Shown: positions 48,150-57,411, numbered from the stretch's first letter. The stretch is DNA of 64,000 nucleotides from Citricoccus alkalitolerans (GCF_039528175.1 NZ_BAAALH010000002.1:1426001-1490000); one strand, 5' to 3'. A program made the numbers and translations. The notes: generated from the letters alone by a model not told the origin.

Positions 48150-49457
48150 TTGTTCAGCGCGATTGCCCGGGTATTCCGGACGCCCGACCTGAGGCGAAAG
48201 ATCTGGTTCACCCTAGGGATCGTCGTCATCTACCGGATCGGGGCCTTCGTCCCTGCCCCCGGTGTTGACTACGGGACCGTGCAGGTCTGCCTGGACCAGG
48301 GCAACACCACGGGCGGCCTGTACTCGTTCGTGAACATGTTCTCCGGCGGCGCGATGCTGCAGGTCTCCGTCTTCGCCCTCGGCATCATGCCCTACATCAC
48401 GGCGGCCATCATCGTGCAGCTGCTGCGAGTGGTCATTCCCCGCTTCGAGGAGCTGCAGAAGGAAGGCGCCCAGGGTCAGTCCAAGCTGACCCAGTACACG
48501 CGCTACCTCACCGTGGCCCTGGCACTGCTGAACGCCACCACGATCGTCTCGCTGGCACGCACCGGCGCGCTGCTCGGTTGCAACCTGCCGATCGTGCCGG
48601 ATGACAGCCTCCCCGTGATCCTGCTGATGATCCTCACACTGACCTCGGGCACCGTCCTGATCATGTGGCTCGGCGAACTCATCACCGAACGGGGCGTCGG
48701 CAACGGCATGTCTCTGCTGATCTTCCTGTCCATCGCCGCCGGATTCCCGGCTGGTCTGGGCCAGATCTGGTCCACGCAGGGCTGGCGCGTGTTCGGCATC
48801 GTGATGATCGTCGGCCTGCTGACCATCATGGCCGTGGTGTTCGTGGAAGAGTCCCAGCGCCGCGTCCCCGTGCAGTACGCCAAGCGCCAGATCGGCCGCC
48901 GCACCGTGGGCGGGACGTCCACGTACATCCCGATCAAGGTGAACATGGCGGGTGTGATCCCCGTGATCTTCGCGTCCTCGATCATGATGCTCCCGGGCAT
49001 CCTCATCCAGTTCAACACCCCGCAGGATGGCACCACGCCGCCGCAGTGGGTCATCTTCCTCTCCGAGTACTTCGGCACCGGCTCGCACCCGGTCTACATG
49101 ATCCTGTTCTTCCTGTTGACGATCGGCTTCACGTACTTCTACGTGACGATCACGTTCAACCCGGTTGAGATCAGCGACAACATGAAGAAATACGGCGGCT
49201 TCATCCCCGGCGTCCGTGCGGGCCGCCCGACCGAGAAGTACCTCGAGTACGTCATCAGCAGGATCACCTTCCCGGGTGCGATGTACCTTGGTGTCCTGGC
49301 GATGATCCCGATGATCGCCTTCGTGCTGATCAACGCCGACCAGAACTTCCCGTTCGGCGGCATCTCCATTCTCATCATGGTTGGCGTTGCGCTGCAGACC
49401 ATCAAGCAGATCAATGCGCAGATGGAGCAGCACAACTACGAGGGTCTGCTGCGGTAG
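48150..49457 (+). CDS. secY: Preprotein translocase subunit SecY
   Basis: 435 residues with ten membrane helices, the channel of the Sec translocon. TTG start 48150 with CCAGGAGGA just upstream (LFSAIARVFRTPDLRRKI). Conserved MGELIT-type segment appears as WLGELITERGVGNGMSLLIF. It follows a terminator, so it may have its own promoter. Confidence 0.97.
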   Translation: MFSAIARVFRTPDLRRKIWFTLGIVVIYRIGAFVPAPGVDYGTVQVCLDQGNTTGGLYSFVNMFSGGAMLQVSVFALGIMPYITAAIIVQLLRVVIPRFEELQKEGAQGQSKLTQYTRYLTVALALLNATTIVSLARTGALLGCNLPIVPDDSLPVILLMILTLTSGTVLIMWLGELITERGVGNGMSLLIFLSIAAGFPAGLGQIWSTQGWRVFGIVMIVGLLTIMAVVFVEESQRRVPVQYAKRQIGRRTVGGTSTYIPIKVNMAGVIPVIFASSIMMLPGILIQFNTPQDGTTPPQWVIFLSEYFGTGSHPVYMILFFLLTIGFTYFYVTITFNPVEISDNMKKYGGFIPGVRAGRPTEKYLEYVISRITFPGAMYLGVLAMIPMIAFVLINADQNFPFGGISILIMVGVALQTIKQINAQMEQHNYEGLLR

Positions 49458-49528
49458 CGGTCCTCGACCCCGGTGGGCGCGCCCGGACCCCGCGTTGGAA
49501 CCGGGAGATGCCACGCGTGGTCACCCCC

Positions 49529-49577
49529 ATAGACGTAACCCGTAGACATAACCCCGTAGACGTAACCCCCAGACGTA
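49529..49577. repeat. Degenerate tandem repeat between secY and adk
   Basis: Four imperfect copies of a 13-14 bp unit close to CGTAGACGTAACCC. Confidence 0.8.
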
Positions 49578-49623
49578 CTCCTGAAAACCGAATATTCACG
49601 CTGATCGACAGTAAGGAATACCT

Positions 49624-50259
49624 ATGACCCGCATGCTGATGATGGGCCCCCCGGGGTCCGGCAAGGGCACCCAGGCTTCCCGTATTGCGGACAAGCTCGG
49701 CATCGTGGCCATTTCCACGGGCGACATCTTCCGGTACAACGTCAAGGAAATGACGGAGCTCGGCAAGGAAGCCAAGAAGTACATGGACAATGGCGACTTC
49801 GTCCCGGACGAGGTCACCAACCGCATGGTCGCCGACCGCATCCGCCAGTCCGACGCCGAGCACGGCTTCCTGCTGGACGGCTACCCGCGTACTGCCGGGC
49901 AGGTGGAGGCCCTCGACGGCTTCCTGACGGAGGACGGGCAGGCACTGACTGTCGTCATCGAGCTGACCGTTCCGGACGAGGAGCTCGTGGCGCGGCTGCT
50001 GAACCGTGCAGAGACCGATGGCCGCGCTGACGACACCGCCGAGGTCATCCAGCACCGCCTGGATCTCTACCATGAGCAGACCCAGGCCGTGATCGAGTCC
50101 TATGTGTCCCGCGGCATCGTGGCCCGCGTGGACGGCACCGGCCAGATCGACGACATCACGGAGCGCCTGCTACAGGCCGTGTACTCCGTCCGGGAGCGCA
50201 CCGGCAACCTTCCCGTGGTCCAGCCGATCGGTCAGGGTGACGGCGAGAACCCCGAGTAA
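49624..50259 (+). CDS. adk: Adenylate kinase
   Basis: 211 residues. P-loop GPPGSGKGTQ (residues 8-17), STGDIFRYNV for AMP binding, DGYPRTAGQ and RAETDGRADD of the short lid. It has no zinc lid. It balances AMP, ADP and ATP. A degenerate repeat containing copies of its own stop region follows. Confidence 0.96.
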   Translation: MTRMLMMGPPGSGKGTQASRIADKLGIVAISTGDIFRYNVKEMTELGKEAKKYMDNGDFVPDEVTNRMVADRIRQSDAEHGFLLDGYPRTAGQVEALDGFLTEDGQALTVVIELTVPDEELVARLLNRAETDGRADDTAEVIQHRLDLYHEQTQAVIESYVSRGIVARVDGTGQIDDITERLLQAVYSVRERTGNLPVVQPIGQGDGENPE

Positions 50260-50360
50260 TCCAGAGCTCGAACGGCTCAGAGACCGAGCAGTCCAGAATC
50301 TGAGCAGTTCATAGACCGAGTAGTCCAGAACCCGGATAATTCAGAACCCGCGCAACGAAG
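50252..50360. repeat. Degenerate repeat that includes the adk stop codon
   Basis: Around six imperfect copies of a 15-17 bp unit (CCGAGTAATCCAGAG and variants) begin in the last codons of adk and run to the map start region. Confidence 0.65.
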
Positions 50361-50379
50361 GATCAGAGAAGCCGCTGTG

Positions 50380-51219
50380 ATGAGCCGCCGCCAGGTCGAA
50401 CTGAAGTCCGTCCCTCAGATGCAGACCATGCATCGTGCCGGACTGGTCCTTCACCGCGCCCTGGACGCGGCCGTCGCGGCGGCTGTCCCGGGAACGACGA
50501 CGGCCGCCGTCGATGCCGTGTTCGCCGCGGTTGTCGAGGAGGCCGGCGCCACGCCGAACTTCCTGGGCTACTACGGCTTCCCGGCCACCATCTGCGCCTC
50601 GGTGAACGAGGAAGTGGTGCACGGGATCCCGGGGGAGCGGGTCCTCCAGGCGGGGGACGTGCTGAAGATCGACGGTGGCTGCATTATCGACGGCTGGCAC
50701 TCGGACTCAGCCCGCACCGTGATTCTCGGCTCCTCGGGAGCTGGCACGGCCGACCCCGAGGACGAGCGACTATCCGAGATCACGCGCCAGGCCCTGTGGC
50801 ACGGCATCGCCGCTTTCGCCACGGCCAAGTACATCGGTGACATCGGAGACGCCATCGATGATTTCGTCTCCTCGCAGGAGGGTGCTCCGCTGGGCATCCT
50901 CCAGGACTACGTGGGTCACGGCATCGGCACGTCCATGCACCAGGCCCCTGACGTGCTGAACTACCGGTCCCGACACCGTGGCCTCAAGGTCAAGCCGGGG
51001 CTGTGTCTGGCGATCGAGCCCATGCTCGTGCGCGGGGGGCTGGCCACTGATGTTCTCGCCGACGACTGGACCGTGGTCACCCGCGACGGAGCCCGGGCCA
51101 GCCAGTGGGAGCACTCGGTCGCGCGGCATCGCGGCGGTATCTGGGTGCTCACCATGCCCGACGGTGGTGCAGCCGATCTCGCCCCGCTCGGCGTAGTGCC
51201 TGTTCCCATCGGCGAGTAG
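50380..51219 (+). CDS. map: Type I methionine aminopeptidase
   Basis: About 279 residues from ATG 50380 (an in-frame GTG lies one codon before). Metal ligands are visible in DGGCIIDGWHSDSARTV (two Asp), GHGIGTSMHQ (His), AIEPM (Glu) and WEHSVA (Glu). It removes the N-terminal Met from new proteins. The spc cluster commonly carries it after adk. Confidence 0.95.
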   Translation: MSRRQVELKSVPQMQTMHRAGLVLHRALDAAVAAAVPGTTTAAVDAVFAAVVEEAGATPNFLGYYGFPATICASVNEEVVHGIPGERVLQAGDVLKIDGGCIIDGWHSDSARTVILGSSGAGTADPEDERLSEITRQALWHGIAAFATAKYIGDIGDAIDDFVSSQEGAPLGILQDYVGHGIGTSMHQAPDVLNYRSRHRGLKVKPGLCLAIEPMLVRGGLATDVLADDWTVVTRDGARASQWEHSVARHRGGIWVLTMPDGGAADLAPLGVVPVPIGE

Positions 51220-51233
51220 ACCACAGCATTAGG

Positions 51234-51460
51234 GCAGAGCCCTAGAGCACAGCCGCAGAGCCCTAGAGCACAGCCGCAGAGGGCACCGGCACCGCTCGCG
51301 GCCTGGAGGCCGGCTGGGTTGACGGGCGTGGCTGGGAGGCCGGAAGAACGGCTGGGTGACGGGCGCCGCTGGGAGGCCGGCCGGCGTCGTGCATTGTGGT
51401 CTAGCCGGCGAGTGGCTGAACAACTTGCTGAACCACTTGCTGAACCACTTGCCGAAGGAC
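51234..51460. repeat. Three tandem repeat families downstream of map
   Basis: GCAGAGCCCTAGAGCACAGCC occurs twice exactly (51234-51254, 51255-51275) with a third partial copy. A unit of roughly 38 bp with GGCTGGG(T)TGACGGGCG and GGGAGGCCGG occurs about twice (51317-51382). AACCACTTGCTG-type 12-mers occur about three times (51417-51455). Confidence 0.8.
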
Positions 51461-51593
51461 TTGTTGATTCGCGCGAGTTCCGTCCTCAGCCTGAGGGGGA
51501 GGCGATATCACTCCTCCTTTCCCGGGGCGCTACCCCTCCTTTTCCAAGGCGCTACCCCTTTCCCCAAGGGCGGTCAACTCTGACGCGGGTGAA

Positions 51594-51623
51594 TTTCACT
51601 TCTGTGCTCGAAGCAAGTAGTAT
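51594..51623 (+). promoter_or_regulatory. Probable infA promoter with palindromic -10 region
   Basis: TTTCAC (51594-51599), an 18-bp spacer and TAGTAT (51618-51623). The -10 box is flanked by AAGCAA and TTGCTT, an inverted repeat that could be an operator. Confidence 0.5.
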
Positions 51624-51831
51624 TGCTTGCTGGTTGTCTCTGCGGTGCGCCGTGTCCTGGGGAGTTCCTTCGGAATTCCCGAGGTACCCCTGGAATGCGC
51701 CCTGGTGGTCAGCCGGAAACATCCCCGCCTGATTTCATCCGTCCAACGGACGTGGGGTATTCGAGTCGCCTGCGACCCGGATGCACCGCCCGCGCCGACG
51801 CCTGGAGTCTGGCACAACGTAAGTGGAGGAC

Positions 51832-52053
51832 ATGGCTAAGAAGGAAGGTGTCATCGAGGTTGAGGGCACGGTCAACGAAGCATTGCCGAATGCAATGTTC
51901 CGCGTCCGTTTGCAGAACGACCATGTCGTTCTAGCCACGATCTCGGGAAAGATGCGTCAGCACTACATCCGAATCCTCCCCGAGGACCGGGTCGTCGTGG
52001 AACTTAGCCCATACGACCTCAATCGGGGTCGTATCGTGTACCGCTACAAGTAA
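51832..52053 (+). CDS. infA: Translation initiation factor IF-1
   Basis: 73 residues, standard OB-fold protein (MAKKEGVIEVEGTVNEALPNA ... RIVYRYK). ATG 51832 with GTGGAGGAC before it. First gene of the alpha cluster. Confidence 0.98.
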   Translation: MAKKEGVIEVEGTVNEALPNAMFRVRLQNDHVVLATISGKMRQHYIRILPEDRVVVELSPYDLNRGRIVYRYK

Positions 52054-52093
52054 ACCCATCCACCACTAAACAGCAAGCGCTGGAGGAGGAACC

Positions 52094-52207
52094 ATGAAGG
52101 TTCAGCCGAGCGTGAAGCGGATCTGTGACAAGTGCCAGGTGGTGCGCCGTAAGGGCCGCGTCCTGGTGATCTGCGAGAACCCACGCCACAAGCAGCGCCA
52201 GGGCTGA
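52094..52207 (+). CDS. rpmJ: 50S ribosomal protein L36
   Basis: 37 residues: MKVQPSVKRICDKCQVVRRKG and on to a Cys-x4-His end. The zinc ribbon Cys11, Cys14, Cys27 and His32 is complete, so this is the zinc-binding (C+) form. GGAGGAGG precedes ATG 52094. Confidence 0.97.
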   Translation: MKVQPSVKRICDKCQVVRRKGRVLVICENPRHKQRQG

Positions 52208-52535
52208 CCTCGTCTTTCGACGGGATCATCTACGCGCAGCACCCTCAGGTCGACCGGAGCACAACCGGATGACCAGGTCCAACCGGACCAAACAGCAGCA
52301 CAGCCGGAATCCGCGGATTCCTGTCTGAGTCCCCCCGGGGTCCAGCAGGGGCCGAGGTGGACGGCAACCCCTGGACGCAAGGGCCGGGGACCCGAACCGC
52401 GGTAACGCCGGTCGGCGGAATGAAACTCCGGAACTTCGCCGGAACCGTCACCCAGGCACCGCAGGGAAGAGATTCCCAGGGGAGGGGACGTGCTGGTGCA
52501 GACCTTTGCTTCAGAAGAACAAGGAGGACGGCCAT
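52208..52535 (+). other. Spacer before rpsM, possible structured leader
   Basis: 328 bp without a gene. Contains a perfect 16-bp palindrome GGAATCCGCGGATTCC (52306-52321) and further GC-rich inverted repeats (GTCCAG...CTGGAC). It could be an autoregulatory leader or an internal terminator. Confidence 0.45.
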
Positions 52536-52904
52536 ATGGCACGTCTAGCAGGCGTCGACATCCCGCGCGAGAAGCGCGTCGTCATCGCTCTCACGTACAT
52601 CTTCGGTGTGGGCCAGACCCGCTCCGAGCAGGCCATCGAGGCGACGGGCATCGACCCGAACACTCGCGTCAAGGACCTGGCAGACGAACAGCTGGTTGCA
52701 CTGCGCGACTACATCGAGGCCAACTTCAAGGTGGAGGGTGACCTGCGCCGCGAGGTGGCAGCCGACATCCGCCGCAAGGTCGAGATCGGCTCCTACCAGG
52801 GCATCCGCCACCGCCGCGGCATGCCCGTCCACGGCCAGCGCACGAAGACCAACGCCCGTACCCGCAAGGGCCCGAAGAAGACTGTCGCCGGCAAGAAGAA
52901 GTAG
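52536..52904 (+). CDS. rpsM: 30S ribosomal protein S13
   Basis: 122 residues (MARLAGVDIPREKRVVIALTYIFGVG ... RGMPVHGQRTKTNARTRKGPKK). ATG 52536 with AAGGAGG. Contacts S19 and the P-site tRNA. Confidence 0.97.
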   Translation: MARLAGVDIPREKRVVIALTYIFGVGQTRSEQAIEATGIDPNTRVKDLADEQLVALRDYIEANFKVEGDLRREVAADIRRKVEIGSYQGIRHRRGMPVHGQRTKTNARTRKGPKKTVAGKKK

Positions 52905-53016
52905 TCACCCGGAACGGGACGGCCCCCGCGCCGCAATCCCGGTTCACGGTTGGCTCCAGCTTCTCCCCAGCAAGACAGTCACTTCCGCACAACACCAGCT
53001 TTCGTAGGAGAGACAC

Positions 53017-53421
53017 ATGCCCCCCAAGACACGTGCTGCGGTCACCCGCAAGCCTCGTCGCAAGGACAAGAAGAACATCACCGTGGGCCAGGCCCACATC
53101 AAGAGCACCTTCAACAACACCATCGTGTCCATCACGGACACCACCGGTGCTGTCATCTCGTGGGCCTCGGCCGGCGATGTGGGCTTCAAGGGCTCCCGCA
53201 AGTCCACCCCCTATGCCGCACAGATGGCTGCCGAGAAGGCTGCCAAGGCCGCTCAGGAGCATGGACTGCGCAAGGTTGACGTCTTCGTGAAGGGTCCCGG
53301 CTCCGGCCGCGAGACCGCGATCCGCTCGCTCCAGGCCGCTGGCCTCGAGGTCGGCTCCATCTCGGACGTCACCCCTTCTGCCCACAACGGTTGCCGCCCG
53401 GCCAAGCGCCGCCGCGTCTGA
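53017..53421 (+). CDS. rpsK: 30S ribosomal protein S11
   Basis: 134 residues; ITVGQAHIKSTFNNTIVSITD and GPGSGRETAIRSLQAAGLEVGSISDVTP are conserved. Platform protein that binds mRNA near the Shine-Dalgarno duplex. Confidence 0.97.
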   Translation: MPPKTRAAVTRKPRRKDKKNITVGQAHIKSTFNNTIVSITDTTGAVISWASAGDVGFKGSRKSTPYAAQMAAEKAAKAAQEHGLRKVDVFVKGPGSGRETAIRSLQAAGLEVGSISDVTPSAHNGCRPAKRRRV

Positions 53422-53565
53422 CCTCGTACCGAGCGCACGCCCCTCGGCTGGTTCCGGGCCCTTCCGGCCAGCCGGGGCGTGCGCATCGGTGCACTCCCGC
53501 CCACCCCATTCGTTTCCACCCATCGTGTGCGTCATATGGCGGACGCTCGCCGAAAGGAAATGTCA

Positions 53566-54561
53566 GTGCTCATTGCACAGCGCCCCACGCTGACTGAAGA
53601 AGTCGTTGCCGACAACCGCTCCCGATTCATCATCGAACCGCTGGAGCCCGGTTTCGGCTACACCCTCGGAAACTCCCTTCGCCGGACCCTGTTGTCCTCC
53701 ATCCCGGGCGCTGCTGTCACCAGCATCCGCGTGGATGGGGTGCTCCATGAGTTCAGCACCGTTGCCGGTGTGAAGGAAGACGTCACCGAGGTCATCCTAA
53801 ACATCAAGAAACTCTCGGTCTCCTCCGAGCACGATGAGCCCGTGGTCGCCTACCTGCGCAAGCAGGGTCCCGGCGTTGTCACCGCTGCGGACATCACGTC
53901 CCCGGCCGGTGTCGAGGTCCACAACCCGGACCTGCACATTGCCACCCTGAACGGCAAGGGCAAGTTCGACATGGAGCTCATCGTCGAGCGTGGCCGCGGC
54001 TACGTCACGGCAGCTCAGAACAAGACCGGTGACGCGGAGATCGGCCGGATCCCGGTTGACTCCATCTACTCGCCGGTCCTGAAGGTCACCTTCAAGGTCG
54101 AGGCCACCCGCGTGGAGCAGCGCACCGACTTCGATCGCCTCATCCTCGACGTCGAGACCAAGGAGTCCATGCTTCCGCGTGACGCCGTGGCCTCTGCCGG
54201 CACGACTCTCGTAGAGCTCTTCGGGCTGGCCCGCGAGCTGAACCTGGAAGCCGAAGGCATCGAGATCGGTCCGAGCCCGACGGACACCACGGTGGCCGCC
54301 GATATGGCACTGCCGATCGAGGACCTGGAAATGACCGTGCGCTCCTACAACTGCCTGAAGCGCGAGGGCATCCACACCGTTGGCGAGCTCGTTGCTCGCT
54401 CGGAGGCCGATCTCATGGACATCCGGAACTTCGGTGCCAAGTCCATTGACGAGGTCAAGGAAAAGCTGACCGAACTGGGTCTGTCCCTGAAGGACTCCCC
54501 GGCTGGCTATGACCCCTCGCTGCACTCCCAGGAGTCCGAGGAGTCCTACGGCGAGTACTGA
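53566..54561 (+). CDS. rpoA: DNA-directed RNA polymerase subunit alpha
   Basis: 331 residues from GTG 53566 (protein MLIAQRPTLTEEVV). AAAGGA ends 7 nt before it; an ATG at 53560 is too close to that site. The assembly domain EPLEPGFGYTLGNSLRRTLLSSIPGAAVTSI and the C-terminal DNA-binding domain (LKREGIHTVGELVARSEADLMDIRNFGAKSIDEVKEKL) are both complete. Confidence 0.97.
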   Translation: MLIAQRPTLTEEVVADNRSRFIIEPLEPGFGYTLGNSLRRTLLSSIPGAAVTSIRVDGVLHEFSTVAGVKEDVTEVILNIKKLSVSSEHDEPVVAYLRKQGPGVVTAADITSPAGVEVHNPDLHIATLNGKGKFDMELIVERGRGYVTAAQNKTGDAEIGRIPVDSIYSPVLKVTFKVEATRVEQRTDFDRLILDVETKESMLPRDAVASAGTTLVELFGLARELNLEAEGIEIGPSPTDTTVAADMALPIEDLEMTVRSYNCLKREGIHTVGELVARSEADLMDIRNFGAKSIDEVKEKLTELGLSLKDSPAGYDPSLHSQESEESYGEY

Positions 54562-54680
54562 GCCGTGAACCGGGATCGGGCTCCGGCCCGGTCTTGAGTC
54601 AGTCTCTTCACTCGCTGTACCACCACCAATAGTGTCCTGATGGCCGGTAGCCGTCAGGGTCCATCTGAGGAGAAACACCA

Positions 54681-55256
54681 ATGCCTACCCCCACAAAGGG
54701 ACCGCGCCTGGGCGGCGGCCCTGCCCACGAGCGGCTCATGCTGGCCAACCTGTCGGCCAACCTGTTCGAGCACAAGAAGATCACCACCACGGTGACCAAG
54801 GCCAAGCGCCTGCGTCCCTTCGCCGAGCGTCTGATCACCTTCGCCAAGAAGGGTGATCTGGCTTCGCGTCGCAAGGTGCAGGGCATCATCTCGGCCAAGA
54901 ACCGCACCAACAAGACCATCGTGCACGAGTTGTTCACGGTGATCGGCCCGGCCATGGCCGAGCGCGAGGGTGGCTACACCCGGATCACCAAGATCGGCAA
55001 CCGTCACGGCGACAACGCCCCGATGGCAGTCATCGAGCTCGTCATGGAGCCGGTGTCCCCGAAGCAGGCCGTGGTCAAGGAGGCCGAGAAGGCCGCCGAG
55101 ACCGCTGCTCCGGCGGAGGCCCCCGAGGCCGAAGTTGCCGAGACCGAGGCCGCTGAGGCTGCTGAAGCTCCGGCCGCCGAGGCAGCTGAGGCTCCGGCTG
55201 CTGAAGCAGAGGCCGCTGAGGCTCCTGCCGCAGAGGAGAAGACCGAAGAGAAGTGA
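54681..55256 (+). CDS. rplQ: 50S ribosomal protein L17 with acidic Ala/Glu tail
   Basis: 191 residues, against about 120-130 in E. coli. The core (MPTPTKGPRLGGGPAHERLMLANLSANL ... TRITKIGNRHGDNAPMAVIELV) ends near residue 121; the remaining 70 residues are a repetitive Ala/Glu/Pro tail (AAEAPAAEAAEAPAAEAEA). End of the alpha cluster. Confidence 0.96.
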   Translation: MPTPTKGPRLGGGPAHERLMLANLSANLFEHKKITTTVTKAKRLRPFAERLITFAKKGDLASRRKVQGIISAKNRTNKTIVHELFTVIGPAMAEREGGYTRITKIGNRHGDNAPMAVIELVMEPVSPKQAVVKEAEKAAETAAPAEAPEAEVAETEAAEAAEAPAAEAAEAPAAEAEAAEAPAAEEKTEEK

Positions 55257-55302
55257 TCTTCTCGGTCTGAACCGGCTGTCTGCAGAGGATTCGCCAGACA
55301 CT

Positions 55303-55358
55303 AACCGAACGACCCGTTCCGACGCACAACACGTGCGGAGGTGCGGGTCGTTTGGTTT
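55303..55358. terminator. Bidirectional terminator after rplQ
   Basis: AACCGAACGACCCG (55303-55316) pairs with CGGGTCGTTTGGTT (55344-55357) with one mismatch, with an inner CGCAC/GTGCG stem. T-rich on both strands. Confidence 0.75.
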
Positions 55359-55423
55359 AACGGTCGCGACTTCGGGGCGTGGGCGGCGCCAGTAGGGCTT
55401 TCTGGTTGGGGTAGGGCTTGCTC

Positions 55424-55525
<102 letters not shown>

Positions 55526-55626
55526 CAGGCTGAGACGAATCAATACGCGCCCGTGCAAGGCAGCGCAGGTCAAGTCAATTCGTGACAGCGCAGCGCAGGC
55601 CGATACGCGTCAGAGGGCGAGGCGCG

Positions 55627-56502
55627 TCAGATGAGCCCGGACGTCAGCAGGAAGATGGCGCCGCCGTGTGCCACAGTCGCCCCGAGGACGCCGTGGCGCA
55701 TCGCGATGCCGGCACAGACGAGCCCTTCGAAGAGGGTGAAGGCGAGCAGCGGCCACCCCATGCCGGTGATGTTGTAGGCGAGGAACAGGTGTCCGGCGGC
55801 AAAGATCAGTGCCGAGAGCAGCGCTGCTCGCCAGCGGCCGGACCGCCCTGGCAGGTGATCCTCCAGATGGGCCTGGAGGAAGCCACGGAACAGGACCTCC
55901 TCCACGAGGTTTCCGCATAGGGCGAAGACGGCCAGGAGGACCATCACACCGGCGGCCACCGTCCCGCCGCGCTGCTCAACCGGGATTACGGGACGGTCGA
56001 CGGGTGTGCCGTCCAGGATGGGGAGCAACTCGACCAGGGTGCCGTGGAGGTACAGGAAGGGCAGCGCGATCACCACGACGCCCACGAGGCCCACGAGTGC
56101 TGAGTTCCACCATCGTGGCCCCGTCCACAGCACGATCCACCGGAGGTCCCGGCAGGCGAAGACGATCGCTGCTGCGAGTGCCAAGGATGCCGCGGTCATC
56201 ACCAGGAGGGCGACGGGGTCGTCAGTAAAGCGCAACCACAGGATGGGCAGGTCGAAAGAGTCGGCTGCCGTCGAGGTGCCGGGTGGACCCACCAAGCTGG
56301 ACGGATCCACCATGCCGAACGTCCACAGGCCGCGGGGACTCATAGCGTCGCGGACGAAGATGAACCCCAGGACCAGCATGAGGATTCGCACACCGTGCGC
56401 CTGCCGCGGTAGCAGGACCACGATGATGCCGATCAGCAGCACACCGGGCAGCACGGTCAACAGATAGGCCACCCACGGCTCAAGGTTCTCCATTCTGTCC
56501 AT
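55627..56502 (-). CDS. CPBP-family intramembrane metalloprotease
   Basis: About 291 residues with eight or so membrane segments. The C-terminal half shows the CPBP motifs: NLVEEVLFRGFLQ (Glu-Glu and Arg), IFAAGHLFL (His) and GATVAHGGAIF (His). Bacterial CPBP proteins include CAAX-type proteases and bacteriocin-immunity proteins. ATG 56502 or 56493 are possible starts; the reported longer frame runs across the divergent truA gene. No clear ribosome binding site. Confidence 0.8.
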   Translation of the reverse strand: MDRMENLEPWVAYLLTVLPGVLLIGIIVVLLPRQAHGVRILMLVLGFIFVRDAMSPRGLWTFGMVDPSSLVGPPGTSTAADSFDLPILWLRFTDDPVALLVMTAASLALAAAIVFACRDLRWIVLWTGPRWWNSALVGLVGVVVIALPFLYLHGTLVELLPILDGTPVDRPVIPVEQRGGTVAAGVMVLLAVFALCGNLVEEVLFRGFLQAHLEDHLPGRSGRWRAALLSALIFAAGHLFLAYNITGMGWPLLAFTLFEGLVCAGIAMRHGVLGATVAHGGAIFLLTSGLI

Positions 56503-56516
56503 TCTGGCCCGGGATT

Positions 56517-56522
56517 TAGAAT
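56517..56522 (+). promoter_or_regulatory. -10 box of leaderless truA promoter
   Basis: TAGAAT ends 7 nt before ATG 56530. An in-frame ATG at 56521 lies within the box and is unlikely to be used. Confidence 0.55.
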
Positions 56523-56529
56523 GATCCCC

Positions 56530-57411
56530 ATGCCCACGCCGTCTGATCCCGCCCTTGTCCGTGTCCGGATGGACTTGGCCTATGACGGCACCGACTACAA
56601 GGGATGGGCCACCCAACCTGGACTGCCGACCGTCCAGGGAGCCCTCGAGGATGGGCTGGCCATGATCATCCGCCGCCCCGTTCGTACCGTGGTCGCTGGG
56701 CGCACAGATGCCGGAGTGCACGCTCATGGTCAGGTCGTGCACTTTGACCTGACCGAGGTCGAATGGAACGCGGTGACACGGAATCCGGACGAGGCCGGAC
56801 CGGCGCCGACCTTGGCGCGGCGTCTCAGTGGCGCTCTGAGCCGCGAAAGGGGTGCGCTGGTGGTGACTGGAGCATCCTTGGCGCCCGAGGGCTTTGACGC
56901 CCGGTTCTCGGCGTTGTGGCGCTCGTACCGATACGCCATTAGCGACTCCGCCGAGACGCGGGACCCGCTGAACCGCAGATCCACGTACTGGCACAAGGAA
57001 CCGTTGAATGCCGAACTGATGGACGCCGAAGCGAAAGCCGTCCTCGGTCTCCACGACTTCTTGACATTCTGCAAGCCACGGGAGGGTGCCACGACCATCC
57101 GTGAACTGCAGGACTTCGGTTTCATCCGCGACGGGCAATCCGGACTGATCACTGCCCACCTGCAGGCCGACGCGTTCTGTCACAACATGGTCCGTGCACT
57201 CGTGGCGGCCGTCGTTCAGGTGGGCGAGGGGCGCCGTCCCGCCGGCTGGGTCAGTGAACGTCTGGAGGCCATGGTCCGTGACTCGCAGACGCGGCTCGCA
57301 CCGCCGCACGCCTTGGTCCTTGAGCACGTCGAATACCCCGACGTCGGCTCTGATCCCCGTGCTTTGGCCTCGCGCGCCGCTGGGACACGGGCGCGTCGAA
57401 CGGTGGTGTGA
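56530..57411 (+). CDS. truA: tRNA pseudouridine synthase A
   Basis: 293 residues. The catalytic Asp60 lies in AGRTDAGVHAHGQV. MDLAYDGTDYKGWATQPGLPTVQGALE and FCHNMVRALVAAVVQVGEGRRP are further TruA signatures. It modifies positions 38-40 of the tRNA anticodon stem. The start is set by the -10 box 7 nt upstream. Following rplQ at a distance is the common actinobacterial order. Confidence 0.94.
   Translation: MPTPSDPALVRVRMDLAYDGTDYKGWATQPGLPTVQGALEDGLAMIIRRPVRTVVAGRTDAGVHAHGQVVHFDLTEVEWNAVTRNPDEAGPAPTLARRLSGALSRERGALVVTGASLAPEGFDARFSALWRSYRYAISDSAETRDPLNRRSTYWHKEPLNAELMDAEAKAVLGLHDFLTFCKPREGATTIRELQDFGFIRDGQSGLITAHLQADAFCHNMVRALVAAVVQVGEGRRPAGWVSERLEAMVRDSQTRLAPPHALVLEHVEYPDVGSDPRALASRAAGTRARRTVV

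Larger units (their letters stand above)
51220..51831. other. Repeat-rich spacer and infA promoter/leader
   Basis: About 350 bp of several short tandem repeat families follow map, then the infA promoter (51594-51623) and a leader of about 200 nt. Short ORFs here have low-complexity sequence and no plausible start. Confidence 0.6.

Noticed and set aside
49529..51460. CRISPR array
   Set aside because: Units are 12-38 bp, directly abutting and degenerate with no spacers, and no cas genes occur nearby.
51319..51732. 137-codon ORF in the map-infA spacer
   Set aside because: Built from tandem repeats, no ribosome binding site, and it overlaps the infA promoter.
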